Positions 31,659-43,559 are shown, counted from the first letter of the stretch. The stretch: DNA of 64,000 nucleotides from Pseudomicrostroma phylloplanum (GCA_039545275.1 BCHS01000001.1:822853-886852), one strand, 5' to 3'. Program-made: numbers and translations. Notes: a model not told the origin generated them from the letters alone.

Positions 31659-31918
31659 GATGTTCGGCCCTGGGCTGAGCCGATCTTCGGCCTGCGGTGT
31701 AGCAGCGCAGTGAGGATAGATGGTGAAGCGGTATGATGAGCTGGGAAGGTGCCCTTGACAATCTGGCTGCAGCTCGACCCCCTTCCGTCCTTCCGTGCGA
31801 GCGGCGGTCAGATCACCTTCAGAAAAAGCTCGACGCGGCCATCACCTTGCCGTCTTCACTTGTACGCGATCATCTGCAGCGCTCACGTCGCTCGCACTCC
31901 ATCCATCGTCTCCCAACG

Positions 31919-34900
31919 ATGGCCAGCGACGCACCTTTCGAGGTGGCAAATGGCGCCCCAGCCATGAGCGGTATAGACACTGCGGCAGCGGACGAAAGCC
32001 GATCCGCGAACGGTGTCGCCTCATCCTCCTCTCTGTCCCCCCGTGAATACACTGAATGGGTTCGTTCGGCAGAACGCAAGCTTCTCTCGATAGCAGCTGC
32101 TGGTAACACTCCCTCAGATGCTGCTCTGGATGCTCTGAATCGCGCCATGGAGGCCAAGAGGGACCATTTGCTTCTCAATCGCCGTCAGTGGCAGGTCTGG
32201 TGCTCAGCGAGCCTGTGGGACCTCTCTGCTAGACAAGCTGCAGGAGCCTCCAACGTCGTGTCAGACACAAGTAGACTGCGACAGGTCCTGCTTCTACATG
32301 GGGCCGCCACACGGTCCTCGAACGGATCCGCGCTCGATCTGGCTCCTTTCATTACCTACGTTCATCTGCTGTTACATCTCCACTATGCCTTCGAAGAGAT
32401 GGCACCGGCTGCCGCCTTCTGGGAAGAGGATGCGGATGAAGAGAGCATACACTGGGCACTGGAGTCTGTACAAGACTTCCTGCAGGACTGGACCGGCTTA
32501 CGAGGCGCTCCTAAGTTCCTCTCGCTGCGACATGGCGGGACCGGTGTGAAGATGATGATCGGGTACGAGAGAGCTTCGATACCTCGGATCCCTACTCGTA
32601 GCCAAGTCAGAACAGCAGGAGTGGAGGCAGAGTGGGAGAGTATTCTGGGAGAAAGCGCGATCAGAGAAGCGGTTCGGGAAGCCAACACTCGGGTCGCTGG
32701 CGAGGTGAACTGGAGCCATTTGCTCTGGGACCCTCTACGGGACTTCGAGCTCGCTCATCTGGCCAGAAACAAAAGCCGAGAGAAGGTTGAGGCTGTGAAG
32801 CAGATCTTCATTGCCAGACTTCGAGTACCGCATAGGGTCCATGAAGCTACTGCCCAGGCCTTCTCGTCATTCATCTCCCAGAACTTGGCGGCTAGCGACT
32901 ACGAGTCCACCATGGCTTCTTTGCAGAAGCCTTACGGCAACATGAAGGCTGCATGGGCTTCCATTGAGCGACATGAGGATCAGATACGAGCTATGACAGA
33001 GCTCAATGCGAACGAAATTCACTGGTCAACATGGAAGACCTATCTGCGAGCTGCCACAAGTGCAAAGAATGCGGACCAGGACAGAATATCCGCTCTCTTC
33101 GAGCGGTGCATTGCAACGCTGGGCCTGCCGGCTAGTCTACAAGATTCACAGCTAGAGGAGCATCCGCCGCAAGAGAGCTGGGAAGCCGAACACAGCAAGC
33201 AGAGGTATAAGCTGGGAAGGGAAGCAAGGCAGGCGCTCGAGAAGACAGAAAGGGATGCTCAAAGAGAGGCTTACAGGAAGCGAGAGGACGTGTGGTCCGA
33301 CTACATCTTCTTCTTGACGATCAGCAAAGCGCCCGCCTCGCATATTCTTGAAGTTTTGGAGCGCGCTGTCCGGATGCTTCCCGCATCAGGTACGCTATGG
33401 GCTGCCTACCTCCGCCATCTGGCCCGCCTGGGTCGCTCGGAAGCTCACGTCGTTGAGACATTCACTCGCGCTCTGGAAGGCGGCGAATGTGTCGCAGATG
33501 ATCTAGCACGGCAACAGGATGGCGTCGAAACTAAGGACCACATGGTAGAGCTGCTGATAGGAAGAGTTGATGCAGAGCGAGAAAGGGCCGCAATAGCTTT
33601 GGGAACAGAGCAGGGATGTACCGTTCCTGAGGCGCTAGCCCAGCTTCCCAAAGACTCAAATGCGTTCTCTCAAGTCTATGCTTTGATGATGGCCACTCTC
33701 GAGATGCCCGCTGATCGACCGGCAGCTGCCTCGGACAAGAATTTGAGATTACAGCGGCTGGCAGCGGCTTGGGCTGAAGGCGGTATGGAGGGCCTCGCCT
33801 CTTTAGGTGAAGCCATCTGGGAGACAGCACTGAGCCAGCAACCTACGAACGGACTGGTCTGGCTGGAGTCTGCTGCTCTGCAAGCTCGGCTCGGAAACAT
33901 TCGAAAGGCTCGGTCGCTGTATCGCCAAGGATTTGGTCGCAAGGGCGTGACCGACAAGAACGAGTTGATGCAGGAGTGGAAGAAGTTCGAGCAGGTGTAT
34001 GGCGGAGTTGAAGATGTCACTAGACTAGATGAGAAGCTCCGGAGGGAGAGGGACAGGCAATGGGAAGAATGGGCCCAGTATGCGCAGCTGCAACAGGAGC
34101 AGTACGCTGCCTATTCGTCCAATGCTGCTGCTGGTGCTGCTAGCGGGATGGAGATTGACGGCGCTGAGGAGACTCAACAGAACCTCAAGCGGAGTCATGA
34201 AGACGATCAGGGTGGCAGAACCACCGTTGCCGAGGCCAACGGAAGAATCGCACAGTCAGCGCAGCAACCGGAAGGAAACACGAAGAAGGGCAAGGTAACG
34301 GCAGACGACCAGCCTACAAGGTGAGCGTGACTGGCATTCGCGATCGGGTACGAATTGAAAGCTGATCTCGACCTAATACTGCCTTCCCACTGCCACGCAG
34401 AGATCGAGAGAATGCCTCGGTACTTGTCTCTGGGATGCCCATTGACGCCACTGACGTCGATCTTCAGCGTCTTTTCAAGGACTGTGGGCCAATCAGGGAG
34501 ATCAGTGGCCCCCTGGCAATTGCAAGCTCTGACGCAAGCCAAGCATACTCAGCTGGAACTGTCGAGTTCATGGACAGGTCATCCGTACCGGCTGCTAGGA
34601 CAAAGGACAAGAAGAGGATGCAAGGGCAAGAAATCAGTGTATCGCTTGGATGGGAGTGCACTCTTTATGTCACCAACTTTCCAGAGGAGATGGACGATGC
34701 GGCGATGAAGGAGCTCTTCGGAAGATATGGGGCCCTTTATGAGATTCGATGGCCGAGCAAGAAGTTCGACTCGTCGAGGAGGTTCTGCTATGTTCAATAT
34801 ACCACACCGGTACGTGAATGTGCAGGAGGTGCCCATGATACTGTGACTCATACTGACGCGTCTACTTCTCTGTTCCTGCTCAGGCGGCTGCTCGGGAAGC

Positions 34901-35834
34901 ATTAGCCCTTCACAAGCATCAGCTGGCTCCAACATTGGCCCTGGAGGTCTTCCTTACCGATCCCAATCGTCGCAAGCAGCGTACGGATGCAAACGCCAAT
35001 GATCGTGAGATCTTTGTGTCTGCGATACACAAGTCCTGTCAGGAAGCGGACATCAAGCCTCTCTTTGAAGCACAGGGTACCGTGGCAGGATTCCGAATGC
35101 TCTTCGCGCCAGACGGGAAAGCTCAGGGCAAGGCTTTCGTCGACTTTGCCACGCCTCTGGAGGCCCAAAAAGCCATTGCCGAATTGAATGGCAAGCTGGT
35201 GAAGGGTAAGGCGATCCGCGTGCAGCTAGTAGATCCTACGAAGACCAACAAGAGCGCAGCCAGCAACGGCACGGGCCCTCCTGGTTTCCAGGCCAGAGCC
35301 ATCAAGGTTTGCGGTCTACCCCTGAACACCCAAGAAGCGCTGATTCAGCAATTCTTTGAAAAGATAGCGGGCGGTGCAGGCAAGGTCAAGAAAGTAGAAT
35401 GGACTGCAGGAGCAGAAGGTCGAGGCAACGCCATCGTCGAGCTGGATGACCCTTCGACGGCTGGTCGATTGACAATGCTCGGTGAGGTCGAGTACGACGC
35501 ATCGCACCGTCTCACATTACTCTCGTTGGAGCGGACAGGCGCAGGCCCTAGGCCAACGCCAGCAAACCGTGGCGGCACCGCTGCATCAGCTTCGCCGGTG
35601 TCCTCTTCACCTGCGTCTTTTGTGCCTCGTGCGGCAGGCTCCGCTCGAGGCAGCGCCAGAGGGGGCCGTGGGGGACGAGGCAGAGGCGGTCTAGGCTTCG
35701 TCAGACCCAGCGCATCCTTATCTCAGGGTGTGGCCGACAGCACTGGGAGCCAAGCAATGGATGTGGACGGCGCAGCGCAGACACAGCCAAAAGGACAGGA
35801 CGCGTTTCGCCAGATGCTGAACGAGAAGCGGTGA
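31919..35834 (+). CDS. PRP24: Prp24/SART3 U4/U6 snRNP assembly factor (1253 aa)
   Basis: RNA-binding chaperone that anneals U4 and U6 snRNAs during spliceosome recycling. Exons are 31919..34320, 34401..34809 and 34884..35834; junctions preserve frame (T-R-DRENASVLV; YTTP-AAAREALALHK). The N-terminal 750 residues are helical with HAT-type repeats (RRQWQVWCSASLWDL; IHWSTWKTYLRAA; REDVWSDYIFFLTI; SGTLWAAYLRHLARLG; NGLVWLESAALQARLGNIRKARSLYRQG). A basic/acidic linker with a likely nuclear signal precedes RRMs beginning SVLVSGMPIDATDVDLQRLF, CTLYVTNFPEEMDDAAMKELF, EIFVSAIHKSCQEADIKPLF and IKVCGLPLNTQEALIQQFF. The protein ends in the Lsm2-8-binding tail QDAFRQMLNEKR. I chose the ATG at 31919; an in-frame ATG at 31733 would add 62 unconserved residues and leave only 74 bp to VAC1. 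Confidence 0.93.
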
Positions 35835-37096
35835 TCGTCTGCAGGAGCAAAGCTGTCGTGCATGTCATTACCCTGCGAGATCTCCTGCGGGTTCAAAATT
35901 TGCCTTTGTAATCAAGTTCAGCGATAGCAATGCGAATCTTCACAGCCCGGACGCGTGAGGCCCGGCAAGTAAATGTGTGCAGATTTGCCGACGTCGGCAA
36001 GGCCTGGCTTGCCGTGATAGAGCTATGCAAGGTCAGTGATAGCATCCCAGATCTGGTTGACGTCGAAATCTCAATGAAGCACGAAAAGGGCGACTTGGGT
36101 AAGTGCCGGCGATCAACGTGTCCTGTGCGTGAGATTCGGCAGTGCTCGATCATCGGTAGTGTGGGAACATCGCTGGCCGTCTCTCATTCTCACACACCAC
36201 TCGCGAAAAATTCTCGATGTTCCTAATGGTAAGCTGCTGCACTGCTTGAGTTCGACGAAATGTGTTTCGGCGTGGAATTACCAATCAAGAGTTCTCACGC
36301 AGCTGTTCTAAAACGCCTGCGTGCAGGCATGTGGAAGCCTCCGCGGAGCTCAAGAAAACTATCGAAGGGCACCCTCCTCTCCGCGGACCCCAGCATTGCT
36401 GGGGCACCTCACCCGTGGCAGCCCGCCGTGGCCACATGACGGGGATCGGGGCACCACTGCACCCTGCGTGCTGACACGGGGCGAGGGCTCTGCTCCAACT
36501 GCCCAGGCCTGGAGATCTCACATGTACGCCACTAGCAGCGCACGTCGAAGGGGGGTCGGGGTACGACCCATGGCGTCAGGACTACGTTCTGTTTTCAGAC
36601 TTTTGCCACCGTCGTTGACGATAGTGTGTGTCGGGGCGTGGCGAAGCGACGTGTGAGGGAAGCAGAGGAGAGGCGGCTTCCGCGGATGGAAGACGTAGTA
36701 CTAATTGCCGAGGTAGTGTGGGATGGTGCCGTAGCGAGGCACCATGTCCGTGGGCGTGAGTAGGTGGAGGCGCAGGCCCAGCTCCGATGGGAGTTGCGCT
36801 TGAAAGATTATTTGTGGGCGGCGCAGGCAGAGGTTCGTGTTTCTTGGGGCGGCAATGCAGCCAAGGCAGCGGCGACTCCCGGCACCCAGGCTTCTGCCGG
36901 AACTACTTTCAAAGCCCGCCACGCACCCACTGCGCCGTTTGTGCCAGGCACATCGCACCTGCGCCCCCAACAGTATAAGACGTCGGAAGCAATGAGCCAG
37001 GGCCGCACCTTGTCACCCTATCGTCATCACCATCACCACCCTCCTCCCGATTGATCACCCCCGCATCCCCCACACCACACCACCATCACATCCGAC
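35835..37096. other. Intergenic, upstream of OLE1
   Basis: About 1.26 kb without a supported gene, ending in the OLE1 promoter. Long upstream regions are usual for OLE1, which is transcriptionally regulated by fatty acids and oxygen in yeasts; no specific element was identified here beyond the TATA box. Confidence 0.5.
36974..36979 (+). promoter_or_regulatory. OLE1 TATA box
   Basis: TATAAG in CAGTATAAGACG, 118 bp upstream of the OLE1 ATG. The leader that follows is CACCAT-rich. Confidence 0.55.
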
Positions 37097-38792
37097 ATGT
37101 CGTACGCTTCGTCCGACGAAAAGGCCTCCGGGCTCAAGACTCCTCCTATCGACCAGCTCAGCCCACCCGCTTCGGATGCTTCCGACGATGAGCGCCTCGC
37201 CGTGCCATCCACCGGCGGTCGCAAGAAGGTCGCCAACAAGTGGGAGAAGGCCGACGGCGTCAAGCACGCCGACGGCGCTATCCCTGACGACTACGTGACA
37301 AGGACACTGTGAGTTTGCATCGCTCGCTGTCAACGCTACACTGAGGTCCAGACACTGATACTTTCTTCTTCTCGCCACTGTCTTTCGCAGCGAACGCGAG
37401 CCTCCTCTTCCTCCCATCGAGTGGAAGAATGTCCTCAGCGAGATCCAGTGGGTCTCTGCTACCGTCCTCACAGTCACACCTCTGCTTGCCATCTACGGCA
37501 TGTTCACCACCCCACTATCGTGGAAGACCTTCATCTGGTCGTTCATCTACTACTTCTTCACCGGTCTGGGTATCACAGCTGGCTACCATCGTCTGTGGGC
37601 CCACCGATCCTACACTGCCTCACTGCCGCTGCAGTACTTCCTGGCTTTCATGGGTACCGGCGCTGTCCAGGGTTCCATCCACTGGTGGGCCCGTGGTCAC
37701 CGTGCCCACCACCGTTACACCGACACCGACCTCGACCCTTACGGTGCCCACAACGGTCTCCTCTGGTCGCACCTGGGATGGATGATTGTCAAGCCTCGCC
37801 GCAAGCCCGGTGTCGCTGACATCTCTGACCTGCGCCGCAACTCGGTTATCAAGTTCCAGCACAAGTTCTATCTGCCTCTCATCCTGATCATGGGATTCGT
37901 CTTCCCCACCGCCGTCGCTGGCTTTGGATGGGGAGACTGGCGCGGTGGTTTCTACTACGCTGCCGTCACACGTCTCGTCTTCGTTCACCACTCTACCTTC
38001 TGTGTCAACTCGCTCGCCCACTGGCTCGGTGAGGCCAGCTTCGACAACAAGATGACTCCTCGAGACCACTTCATCACCGCTCTCGTCACCGTCGGTGAGG
38101 GCTACCACAACTTCCACCACCAGTTCCCCATGGACTACCGTAACGCCATCAAGTGGCACCAGTACGACCCTACCAAGTGGTTCATCGGTTCCATGAAGGC
38201 TCTTGGTCTTGCTTCGCACCTCAAGACTTTCCCCGACAACGAGATTAAGAAGGGTCAGCTCGCCATGCAGCTGCAGCAGGCACACGAGAAGCAAGAAGCC
38301 CTGTCGTGGCCCAAGAGCTCCAACGACCTGCCCGTCATCTCGTGGGACGAGTTCAAGGACGAGTCGAAGAACAGGCCTCTGGTCTGCGTCGCCGGATTCA
38401 TCCACGACGTCTCATCCTTCCTCGACGAGCACCCAGGTGGTCGCCACCTGCTCGCTGCTCGTATTGGACAGGACTGCACATCTGCCTTCAACGGTGGAGT
38501 GTACGACCACAGCAACGCAGCCCACAACCTTCTCAGCATGATGAGGGTCGGTGTCCTTGACGGCGGCTACCAACTCGCCGAGAAGGAGAAGGTGGAGGGT
38601 GAGGTCGAGAAGTCCGAGATCAACTCTTCGCTGCTCAACGACGACTTGGCAGAGCAGGTCTCCGCACGCAAGGCCGTCTCATCCAAGGCTTCTGCTTATG
38701 TTGTGCCCGGTCAGGCTTACCACATCGACAAGCGCGCTGAGCTCAAGGCCAACGTCCGTGACAAGTCTGGCAAGGTCGGCCGAGTCTTCTAA
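37097..38792 (+). CDS. OLE1: Stearoyl-CoA (delta-9) desaturase with fused cytochrome b5
   Basis: ER membrane di-iron enzyme that introduces the delta-9 double bond into palmitoyl- and stearoyl-CoA. Exons are 37097..37308 and 37391..38792, 537 aa. Three histidine boxes: HRLWAH (about residue 137), HRAHHRYTD (about 174) and HNFHHQFP (about 307). Hydrophobic segments: TVLTVTPLLAIYGMF, FIYYFFTGLGITAG and FYLPLILIMGFVFPTAVAGF. The C-terminal third is the cytochrome b5 electron donor, with the haem motif HPGGRHL near residue 417 and a second haem His at DHSNAAHNL. This matches fungal Ole1 architecture. The N-terminal 75 residues are polar and variable. Codon use is strongly biased to C-ending codons, as expected for high expression. 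Confidence 0.97.
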
Positions 38793-39932
38793 GTCAATTT
38801 GGCTGTTCTCTTCCTTCCCCATTGTGTCACCGTCTTTACTCTTCGACATCTCTAGATTCCTCAATAATAGATGATTTGTCGCTCTTCATGTGCTATCTCT
38901 CCCATCAGCCTCGACTTTCCCCTTCCTCATCATGTGTATCATCTCTCTCTCACGCTCATTTTGTTCATTGGCTCTCACTCCGTCTCACTCCGTCCCCATT
39001 CCCCCTGCAACGATCGTCATGAATTCATGGAATACAAATCCCCTCTCAGTGTAAATGCTCGATGTGTTTGTTCGATCTCTTGGTCTGCTGTACGCTCCCA
39101 CGGCGTCGGGGCGGCTGGCTGTGCGATGTATGTGCACGTTCCTGCCGGACGCCCTTTGCCCCTGCGCGCGAGGCGTTTTTCCTCTGTCGCCCCATTTCTC
39201 AGCCAGCCTGGGCTCGGCCAGACCTCGGCCACTGATACGGCCCCCCGTGACTCCTCGCCTATCCTAGACGAACTCCTCAAATAGCCCCACTTGTCCTACA
39301 AGCTCGGCAGACTACTCGAGCTCCAGTCGTAGACTACACCACCGCTTCTGCTACCTCGGCTCCCTCTAGAGTCTTCAGATAGACCTTCATCCTCCTCGCC
39401 TCGCCGCACTTGTTCATTCGCTATCTGGCTAGCCTCCCATACAAAGTCGCTCCTATCAGCGTACTTTCACCACTAGCCAACTTATGGTTGACCCTAGTAA
39501 TATTGCCTACAACGCCTCCATTCTGAACGGATCATCTACCATCTGCCGAGCCGCTTTGGTCCTCGGTGGGTTCAACCTCATCCTCTTCCTCGACTCGAGC
39601 GACCGACCGCCCTAAGGAGCAAGAAGCAAAATCCATCGTCAACAAAAGGAGTACACCTCAGCTTGCTATACTCCTACTCTTACTCTTCGGCCTTTCTCAC
39701 TGCATCATCGCCGTTTTAGCCATTCGTCGGAGCCTTGTAGCCAACTGATGAGCGTCTCTGGAGGATACCACCAGACCGCGCGCCTCTCTCACCTATCTCC
39801 CTGAGTGACATCCAAGCCGCGATTGCGATCCACTTCCATCCTCTTCTCAAGCGAAGGTCTGCAACGTCTTCGTCAGGCTCGAGTCAAAAGCCTTCTTCAG
39901 CACTGTAGCGATTCCAAGCTCCCAGGACAGCC
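38793..39932. other. Intergenic OLE1 / uncharacterised 1097-aa gene
   Basis: About 1.1 kb. An ATG at 39484 opens a 43-codon frame. A different frame at about 39645-39746 encodes a hydrophobic stretch (ILLLLLFGLSHCIIAVLAI) followed by a stop. Joining them would need a 34-nt intron, far below the normal size here, so no gene is called. It may be a leader with an upstream ORF. Confidence 0.45.
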
Positions 39933-42900
39933 ATGAACATCAGACTCGGCTCCCAGTCTCGAGATTTTGGGTCCGATGGTGTGCCTCATCGTGCTGAATC
40001 TCCGGCGACCGTCGCAGCGGATGCTACATCGCTTCCAAATGGAAGGCATCCACCGAAGCGGGTCGGAAGCTTCGGCAAGGGTCTCGGAATGGCTCTTGCG
40101 AATGGCATGACCAGAGCATCTGAAGCGGTCGGGAAAAAGTCATTCTCTACTGCCCCTGCGGCGGCAGCAGGCTCAGGCGCAGCTTCCACAGCTATGGCGC
40201 CGCCTCCGACTCCTGATGCTTCACATCTGTACAACTTCTCACTTCGCCTCTCCGAGTTGGTCAATCAGGCCCTCGCTGCCACTGTACCGCAGAGCCAAGC
40301 GCTGTCGAGCGGTATGACCAGCGTGACGAAGCACGCTCCTGGCAGATCTGCCATTCCATCCATCGACCAGATCATTTACGAGGGGAGGCATCTGCCTAAT
40401 CGCGCCAAGATTCAGGAGATTGCTCAGACCGTAGTTGCAGAACTGCAGTACGCTCGAGAGATTGACGCGTACCTCCTACGCGCCGTCTCGAGAGCTGCGC
40501 TCAAGGCGCTGACTCTCTTTGCCACTCGTATTGATGGGCTGCTCATCCCTGTCGCAAAGGACCCAACTTCCTTGATCATGCCGACCACGGCCAAGGAGGG
40601 CATTCACATTTCACCTGCTCTCGAGTACAATCTCGGCCTAGCGACGCTGACGTGGATCGTGGAGGATGCGCTAGAGGGCTGCATCGAGGGAGAGCATGAG
40701 CGGGAGGGCATGCCCAACTTCGTGTCTGAGATCCTCACTCCGGTCCGCAAGAGGATGGAGACTACCATCTTGCACATCATTCAGCCGGTCCTCACGGGCG
40801 TCAAGACTTCGCTGACTGCATCTTTGCTCAAGTCTGTACGGCAACCCTTTGCTTCGGGAGGATCTCCGGCAATGACGCCGAGTCTCAGTCTGACAGAAGC
40901 TGTACTTCCGCCTCTCTCGCCCGTCAATCCACCTGGCAGCGCTGTAGCATCCCCAAAGGGTGTAGGCTTGCCAGGAGATGTCGCGGCAGGCAATTGGCTG
41001 AAGGAGTTGCAAGGACGTCTTGAAGGTTCCCGCAAGCTACTCGTGCCACGCATCGAAGCAAGGACGAGCGATGATGGGGAGGGGTGGTTCATCTCTGTAG
41101 CAGTGCACGTCATCTGGAAGGCGCTCTTCATCATCACTGCCCGGCCTATAGAGTCAGCTGCGACTGCCGCTGTCCAGAACAGTGCCGCTGCCACGCCCAG
41201 CAGAGCGGCAAGCTTCTGGGGAGGTGCCACTCTTGGGCCTCACCAACACGTCAACGATTCCAAACGCAACCCTAGTCCAGGTCAGATCTCTGCTGCACTC
41301 AAGAGCGTATCCAGCGTGGGAGTTTCTCGTAACCGCAAGTCGGACGCCAACTTGACTGGCCTCGTCTCCCCGAGCGCGTCCGATGCTGCCAATGGTGGCC
41401 GGATGACGCCGTCGACTACACCTGGTGGGGAGAACCAGACGACTTCGACACTCGCCAAAGCGGGCCTGGGTCTTGCGTCGAGCCCCGCCGTACACAAGGC
41501 CGTCGCAGCTCAGCTCAACGACCTTCAGGCGTTCCAGAAGATGGCGCTACGCTTCTGCAAGGGCTTCGTCTCAGACAAAGCCCTCAGCGCTGTTGCAGCA
41601 GAGCTGAGTCGCGCCGATGCAGACGAGGAGATAGAGGAAGACGCGCAGCTCCAAGAAGAGGACGAGGAAGACGAGCTCGCTCGCCAGGCGTTGGCCGAGG
41701 CTCTCGAGGCTCTGAAGAGTACCATCACCGTGATCCAGACGATTGATTCCAACGTAGAAGGCCTCAAGGCTACCTTGGACCGCGGTGTCGGAAAGTCACC
41801 ACGAGGCGGAGCTATGCCTGTTGATGGCACCGCCAGCAGCAGTGGTCCAGTACCTGGAGCCACCTCCGTTCGACACCTCGAGCCTACGCAGTACCGTGCC
41901 CTCAAGGCTGTACCGCCTCTGCTTCTCCTGCACATTGCCTACTGCCGTCTGCCGGCGTCTCTAAAGGCCTTGGCGATTGGCGTTCCGGGCTACCTTTCCT
42001 CGCCTCCGGCTCTGTTCGGCATCAGCTGGCCCGAGTATGAGAAGAGCATCGCAGGCTTTGTAGGCGGCGGCACTTGGGCTCAAGCGGCCGTACAGCGGTG
42101 GTCGAAAGAAGCACAGTCTCTGTGGCCTTTGTACCAGGCCCGACGAGCTGAACTGGTTGCCAAGAGGCGAATCGAGTCCGTAGAAGCGGGTCGAAGAAGC
42201 GAGGACGGCGGCGAAGATGAAGAGCAAGCAGGTCTGGACGACAATGCTACCGTCGAGTGTATGCCAGTACGCATCGGAGGCAGCGGGATGCAGAGCGTCG
42301 CAGACGACTTTAGCACCACGCCAACACCTGCAAGGGGTGCTGATCTGCAAGCCTATCGCGAAGCAGGGGAACACCGGGCTCAGTCCTCCGCCATGCTCCT
42401 CGATGCCTCGCAGGCTACACCACGAGCTGTATCAGACCCTGCGCTGCACGGCGACCCTCGGGCTCTGCGCTTCTCTTCGAGACCGGTAACAGCTTCGGAA
42501 GGAAAAGGTGGGCACTTCACCTCGAATGAAGGAAGCGTCGTGAGCTCGCCAGCTCAAAGCCCAAGGTTGCTTCCCGCTGCAGCAGGTGCTAGCGATGACG
42601 ACTTTGTGGACACAATGGAGGGCAATCTGAGCACACTGGCGCTGGACTCGCCAGCAGCCTCGTCCGGCGACGTCTCTGGGCAGCAGCAGACCCGGCCCAG
42701 CGGCTCGTCGACGAGCGGCAACAAGCTGCAGCAGCACATTGAGAAGTCCAAATTCTGGAAGGCATCGTCTTCGTCTTCGCTTGCATCGTCTACCTCTTCC
42801 TCCGCGGCGCCAGGTGCTTTGAGTACCCAATCTCCACCTGCCACTTCTCCAAGCCTTGCGGCTGCGACGACTAGCTCTCCACCTGCGACTGCCACCAGCA

Positions 42901-43226
42901 GCAGCAGCAACAGTGGAGCGCCCGTCCTAGCTCCCTCGTCGCGGGGCTTCCACCTGCCCCGAGCCTTGACTCGTGCCAGCTTCGGCAACAGTCGCCCCTC
43001 TTCCCCTGCCGGCTCGCTCCGCTCGCTTGGGGTTCGGTCCCGCTCCTCTCGTAGGGCAGAGACCCTCCCTGCTACTGCTAGCGGTCCTAGTGCTATGGAA
43101 GAGATGCTGGATGCAGAGCTGGCCGAGCTGGACAAGACGATGGAGGCATTGCGCTTCTTTGCCCGCGTCATCGAGTGGGCCGCTTGGTGCAGCGGAGTCG
43201 ATGTGAGGGTCAATCTCACTGCGTGA
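39933..43226 (+). CDS. Uncharacterised large protein (1097 aa), single exon
   Basis: I do not recognise the family. Residues 1-90 are disordered. A dense, apparently globular and helical region spans about 90-300 (HLYNFSLRLSELVNQALAAT; GRHLPNRAKIQEIAQTVVAEL; EIDAYLLRAVSRAALKALTLF; NLGLATLTWIVEDALEGC; ILTPVRKRMETTILHIIQPV). A second helical block is at about 525-600 (LNDLQAFQKMALRFCKGFVSD, then an acidic EEDAQLQEEDEEDELARQAL), and a third at about 650-755 (ALKAVPPLLLLHIAYCRLP; WPEYEKSIAGFVGGGTWAQA). The remainder is Ser/Pro/Ala-rich with a conserved-looking C-terminal helix LDAELAELDKTMEALRFFAR. The blocks of helix between linkers suggest a cytosolic scaffold. The start is the first ATG giving the full frame. 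Confidence 0.8.
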   Translation: MNIRLGSQSRDFGSDGVPHRAESPATVAADATSLPNGRHPPKRVGSFGKGLGMALANGMTRASEAVGKKSFSTAPAAAAGSGAASTAMAPPPTPDASHLYNFSLRLSELVNQALAATVPQSQALSSGMTSVTKHAPGRSAIPSIDQIIYEGRHLPNRAKIQEIAQTVVAELQYAREIDAYLLRAVSRAALKALTLFATRIDGLLIPVAKDPTSLIMPTTAKEGIHISPALEYNLGLATLTWIVEDALEGCIEGEHEREGMPNFVSEILTPVRKRMETTILHIIQPVLTGVKTSLTASLLKSVRQPFASGGSPAMTPSLSLTEAVLPPLSPVNPPGSAVASPKGVGLPGDVAAGNWLKELQGRLEGSRKLLVPRIEARTSDDGEGWFISVAVHVIWKALFIITARPIESAATAAVQNSAAATPSRAASFWGGATLGPHQHVNDSKRNPSPGQISAALKSVSSVGVSRNRKSDANLTGLVSPSASDAANGGRMTPSTTPGGENQTTSTLAKAGLGLASSPAVHKAVAAQLNDLQAFQKMALRFCKGFVSDKALSAVAAELSRADADEEIEEDAQLQEEDEEDELARQALAEALEALKSTITVIQTIDSNVEGLKATLDRGVGKSPRGGAMPVDGTASSSGPVPGATSVRHLEPTQYRALKAVPPLLLLHIAYCRLPASLKALAIGVPGYLSSPPALFGISWPEYEKSIAGFVGGGTWAQAAVQRWSKEAQSLWPLYQARRAELVAKRRIESVEAGRRSEDGGEDEEQAGLDDNATVECMPVRIGGSGMQSVADDFSTTPTPARGADLQAYREAGEHRAQSSAMLLDASQATPRAVSDPALHGDPRALRFSSRPVTASEGKGGHFTSNEGSVVSSPAQSPRLLPAAAGASDDDFVDTMEGNLSTLALDSPAASSGDVSGQQQTRPSGSSTSGNKLQQHIEKSKFWKASSSSSLASSTSSSAAPGALSTQSPPATSPSLAAATTSSPPATATSSSSNSGAPVLAPSSRGFHLPRALTRASFGNSRPSSPAGSLRSLGVRSRSSRRAETLPATASGPSAMEEMLDAELAELDKTMEALRFFARVIEWAAWCSGVDVRVNLTA

Positions 43227-43559
43227 GGCGGCCAGGGGACGTCGTGGACGAGTGAGGGGTTGTGTTGCTACTTCGTATTTATAAAGCGTCGCCAACGTCC
43301 CGTTTCTTTATCTGCATCACTATCATCATCAACATCATCATGTTCGAAATATATAGAATGTCATTGTCCCACCAAGCATCGATCGTGGAGCAGACTAGGC
43401 AAGGTACTGGACGCCGCGGGCCATCTTCGCTACTTCCGTCGAGGTTTGACTCGTTTCCGCTGATAGTGCACCCTCCTTGTTGTAGACGCTCACCATACCT
43501 TACGACTCTCCCTCTTGTCTGACTTGTTGCCTGCCTCGCACTCGGTCTCATCTTGACAC
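43227..43559. other. Short intergenic between 1097-aa gene and MOSC gene
   Basis: 333 bp holding a 3' flank with an ATCATCATCA-rich tract near 43320-43340 and the leader of the MOSC gene. Confidence 0.55.

Noticed and set aside
31733..31918. Longer Prp24 N-terminus from the upstream ATG
   Set aside because: The added 62 residues are unconserved and the start would lie only 74 bp from the divergent VAC1 ATG.
37620..38405. 261-codon open frame antisense to OLE1
   Set aside because: Mirror of the strongly C-ending codon usage of OLE1; composition is Val/Asp/Glu-biased as expected for such shadows.
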